Shown here: one piece after another, positions 61,326-64,000 of the stretch | How positions within the stretch are numbered: position 1 is the first letter of the stretch | How the letters are laid out: each line of letters opens with the position of its first letter | Source of the DNA: Stenopsyche tienmushanensis | Taxonomy: Eukaryota; Arthropoda; Insecta; Trichoptera; Stenopsychidae | Length of the DNA: 64,000 nucleotides | NCBI GenBank assembly: GCA_008973525.1 | Contig: WACJ01000523.1 | Span: 930,001 to 994,000 of the forward strand | Reading direction: 5' to 3' | Translations under genes and position numbers: made by a program | Notes under the pieces: model-generated | What the model was told of the DNA's origin: nothing | The model's input: only the letters and a program-made list of their open reading frames with translations | Database searches by the model: none

Positions 61326-61475
61326 ATAATATTCTTTCAGATAAATAAAAGGAATGATTAAATATCTTACATACAATTTGTTTTATTTACATTTAAAAAT
61401 CGAGCGTCCTTATTAAAATATCTTATAAAATCAATTTAATCCCAAATTAAATAGTTATAGTGCAATAGTTATTAA

Positions 61476-61860
61476 TCAAATTAAAAAATACATTGCGACA
61501 TTGTGATTAACGCAATGCATCTTGTAAACAGGGATGATTTGCATTACATTCGCAACGAAACGAATCAACAATGGGAAAGTGTACGCGTCCAGGAGTTTGT
61601 ATGAGCGTATAAATATAAAACAGGTGGATGTGTTTAGATCCACAAAAGGGTGATAGATTTTAACGACCCTTTGCAAATATATCCAGCCATTGAATGGTAC
61701 TTCCAGTAATCGCGATCCTGGCACAGTCGGTACATGGCCATCGCGGCGATAGCACGGCCCGTCGTTCGCGTCTTTGCTGTCAGTACGCTCGTAATCGCGA
61801 TCGTACATTGCAACCGAATTATAGCAAAAATATACATTTAAAATACACTAAACGTAGGTG
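61476..61860 (-). other. GC-richer patch with overlapping open frames, unidentified
   Basis: Two ATG-started frames run through 61837-61634 and 61808-61476 on the minus strand. One reads YRLCQDRDYWKYHSMAGYIC, the other DANDGPCYRRDGHVPTVPGS. Composition is coding-like (tetranucleotide GATC/CGATT repeats drive part of it), but neither matches a family I know. Confidence 0.25.
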
Positions 61861-62256
61861 ATACTAAGCATAGTTGAATGTCGAACTGATTTACATTTAT
61901 TTTGCATTTAAAACCATTTAAAAAATCGTGTTTTTGTACGATTTTTAGCAATTGAGATTCCGGACTTTCATTCTTGATGTTGTGATTTGATCGATTTTTT
62001 TAAATATAAATTCTCAATTTTTTTATTGTTAAGATGTTCTTGATTTGTTGTTGTAAAATAAGTGTGGATTTATCAATTTTTCAGATATAAAATGACTATC
62101 CATGTTCTACGATCGAGTGATTTTTGAGTGTTTTTAAGATAAACGATATATGAGTGATATAAATTTTAATTATTTTGTATTGTTTTTAAACATGAGTTTG
62201 ATCGCATGATTTGACCCGTTGCCGACGGACAATTAAAAATTGATACGCACCGGTTG

Positions 62257-62481
62257 ATGAACGAATTGAAGATGAATTGTCCATTTGTTCCGAAAATACA
62301 AACGTACAATCAGAGCTATTGTAACGAAGACGTTACAATGGCCACTAGGGAATGCAACGATCAACATGAACAGGATACCATGAGAAATATCACCCCGGAA
62401 AACTACCATCCTCAATCGCCATCAAAACGCGATCACCAACAACAACAAGAAATCGTTCTGCATAGAAGCTCTCCTGGCTAA
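62257..62481 (+). CDS. Upstream ORF overlapping exex; probable true N-terminus by frameshift
   Basis: ATG at 62257 opens 74 codons ending in TAA at 62479-62481. The composition looks coding: MNELKMNCPFVPKIQTYNQS, then CNEDVTMATRECNDQHEQD, then a His/Gln-rich run over a CAA tract. It ends exactly across the segment where the +1 frame encodes the exex eh1-like motif SFCIEALLA (62453-62479). Either it is an upstream ORF in the leader, or it is the start of the exex protein separated by a one-base indel, for example in the AAAA run at 62425-62428 or in the CAA tract. Confidence 0.45.
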   Translation: MNELKMNCPFVPKIQTYNQSYCNEDVTMATRECNDQHEQDTMRNITPENYHPQSPSKRDHQQQQEIVLHRSSPG

Positions 62482-62545
62482 GAATCACAGTGCTGAAGAG
62501 ACGACAGCAGCTCAACAGTCGCAGCAGCAGACCCTCCAAGAAAAA

Positions 62546-63292
62546 ATGTCACATCAGAAATATTTAGCGATAATCCAACACCATCAGCAATTGAACAGCG
62601 TCCATTTTCAGAATCAAGATTTTCTACCGTTGCCTAAAAATATAGATCTGCAAAACAATCAGCTCGCCGATACCATGAAGACGACGTCGCCTCTTCCTAT
62701 GTTTAAGGGTGGATCAGATCTCGACCTGGAGCGAAACGACTTCGAGCACGAAAACTACGAAAGACAGATCGCTTCGAACACGATCGAAAGATACGAAAGA
62801 GACCCGAGTCCCAACTCCGGCGCCAGAAGTCCCAGAAGCCCGAGCTCCAACAGGAGTCCCAGCCCGGAAGAGGCTTCCGAAGATCACAGATCAAACGGAA
62901 GCTACAGCCCTCCCATATCCCCCGGCATGGAAATCGAAAGACACGACTACGGCGATCAAAGAACCGGTAAGATCTTTCACAGAATAAAACAAGAACGCGA
63001 TCCGACGGCACGCGATCGATGACTTTTCGGCTTGAATTGCAAATATTTGCTCTCAACAATGACCGACTCAAAAGACTAATATTTGCTCTTTCAGGATTGA
63101 TACCTCGACCGGGTCTGCTGGCTCGAGGACCTTTGCTGGGACCAGCCCTCTTGCCATATCCACCGCTCGGCGGTCAGCCTTATCCTCCACAGCCTCCTCC
63201 ACCGCCTCCTCAGCACGCCGCCCTTCATCATGCTCAACTGGAATGGCTGGCGAGAGCCGGGATGTTCTATCCCAGATTGCCTGAACTCGCAG
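62546..63292 (+). CDS. exex: Mnx-family homeobox gene extra-extra (exex/HB9), 5' exons, partial
   Basis: Exon 1 codes at least from ATG 62546 to 62966 (donor G|GTAAGA); exon 2 is 63095-63292 (acceptor TTTCAG, donor G|GTGAGT); phases agree. The same frame is open back to 62384 and encodes KKSFCIEALLAKN at 62447-62485, the N-terminal eh1-like repression motif typical of Mnx proteins (SFxIDALLA). Exon 1 continues with a Ser/Pro/Arg-rich region (SPNSGARSPRSPSSNRSPSP). Exon 2 is Pro-rich and ends HAQLEWLARAGMFYPRLPEL, the block that in insect Mnx/exex precedes the LLGKTRRPRTAFTS start of the homeodomain. The homeodomain exon is beyond the right edge. Known role: motor-neuron and visceral identity factor acting in the nucleus. 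Confidence is moderate because the homeodomain is not visible. Confidence 0.75.
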
Positions 63293-64000
63293 GTGAGTCT
63301 CATTGTTAACAATTCCAAACCACAAAAATACGATTCAAATTAAACACTAAAAACATTTTTTTTATCCATTCAAACATCAAATAAGACTTCCGAGCACATA
63401 TTAACATAATCACCTACACTCAAAGCATAGATTCGTTAATATTTATTTATTCAAAATTAAGCATTGATTCAACAAAAACAACTATTTTTGAAATTGGCGG
63501 CAAATTTGTTTGCGCCGTGTCAATAGCGGCCGTTCATTTTGAAAACGATTTTCATTCGAATCATCAAATTTATGAGCATCAAAATCAGCTGATGATGAGG
63601 ATTACGGTGCAAAAAATAAAGGGTTAATTTCTACACATTAAAAAAACGACAAAGTTATCTAGTGATAAGCGATTGAGATTATAATCCTATTTAATCACTT
63701 AATAAACGTATCAAATCTAAAATATAATTAATTTAGGCATCCATATCGATGGTTGACAATCCATGTCCGGTGAAAATATTTTAAGTGATTCGCCAATTTA
63801 CAATATATGCACAAGTCGATGACAATTTCAAAATATTTATTTATTTTTGCCATTTTAAACGTCAATCAATGAAATATTTTTCGAGTCCCAAAATACCGCA
63901 GTCATCACTTTTCCAGCAGATTTTCAGACCTTCATGAAACTTTTGGGCTCAATCAAACGCTTGGGTCTTACTTAGAATAGCATAATTGAAAGGTGCCTCA
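63293..64000 (+). other. Intron 2 of exex (partial)
   Basis: Begins with GTGAGT after exon 2. AT-rich, no exon or repeat recognised before the window ends. Confidence 0.6.

Noticed and set aside
62703..63325. Long minus-strand and alternative plus-strand frames over exex exons
   Set aside because: They are mirror frames of GC-rich exex coding sequence; only the spliced Mnx frame has consistent splice phases and family motifs.
1..64000. CRISPR arrays, integrons, phage or bacterial genes
   Set aside because: No regularly spaced direct repeats and no prokaryotic gene structure; introns and repeat content are those of an arthropod nuclear genome.

Overview
The window looks like arthropod, most likely insect, nuclear DNA. 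It is AT-rich, its genes have short exons with GT/AG introns, it carries an RR-1 cuticular protein gene and R1-like non-LTR fragments, and it is littered with decayed mariner/Tc1 and hAT elements. I see no bacterial operons, CRISPR array, tRNA or rRNA. All gene names come from reading translations against remembered family features; no database search was possible.

Left third (1-20.2 kb) is gene-dense. (1) The 5' end of a minus-strand STE20-type kinase (Slik/SLK/STK10): two coding exons at 647-820 and 3018-3204, a probable GC-rich non-coding first exon at about 6697-6850, and the rest beyond the left edge. (2) CHMP7 (ESCRT-III), complete on the plus strand in eight exons (7657-11022), with a mariner deletion derivative in intron 4 and Tc1/mariner relics in intron 6. 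(3) A CFAP91 (MAATS1) homologue on the minus strand in eight exons (12929-11496), facing CHMP7 tail to tail; it looks short and may lack a first exon. (4) A possible 69-aa Trp-rich gene on the minus strand (16379-16170), divergent from (5) SELENOS (16733-20134, plus, five exons), where cysteine occupies the selenocysteine position.

Middle: a complete RR-1 cuticular protein gene (26958-27785, plus) with a four-codon first exon and a TATA box. From about 27.8 to 62.2 kb I find no convincing host gene. This roughly 34 kb holds an R1-like retrotransposon 3' half (about 30.1-31.8 kb), a nested cluster of hAT-like repeats (32.8-35.7 kb), a mariner family with MITE derivatives between 37 and 56.5 kb, other transposase relics, and a few hairpins and GC-rich islands. 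It lies upstream of a developmental homeobox gene, so it may contain regulatory DNA; that is inference.

Right edge: the 5' part of a Mnx/exex (extra-extra, HB9) homeobox gene on the plus strand (exon 1 to 62966, exon 2 at 63095-63292). The homeodomain lies beyond the right edge. The conserved N-terminal eh1-like motif sits in a frame with no ATG, while an overlapping upstream frame has one, which suggests a one-base frameshift or assembly error.

I found no clear evidence for a wholly new biological system. The items most worth checking are the exex N-terminal frame problem, the Cys-type SELENOS, the Trp-rich small ORF, an intact mariner DNA-binding-domain ORF without its catalytic domain, an exon-like ORF between hAT ends, and several foldback or hairpin structures.
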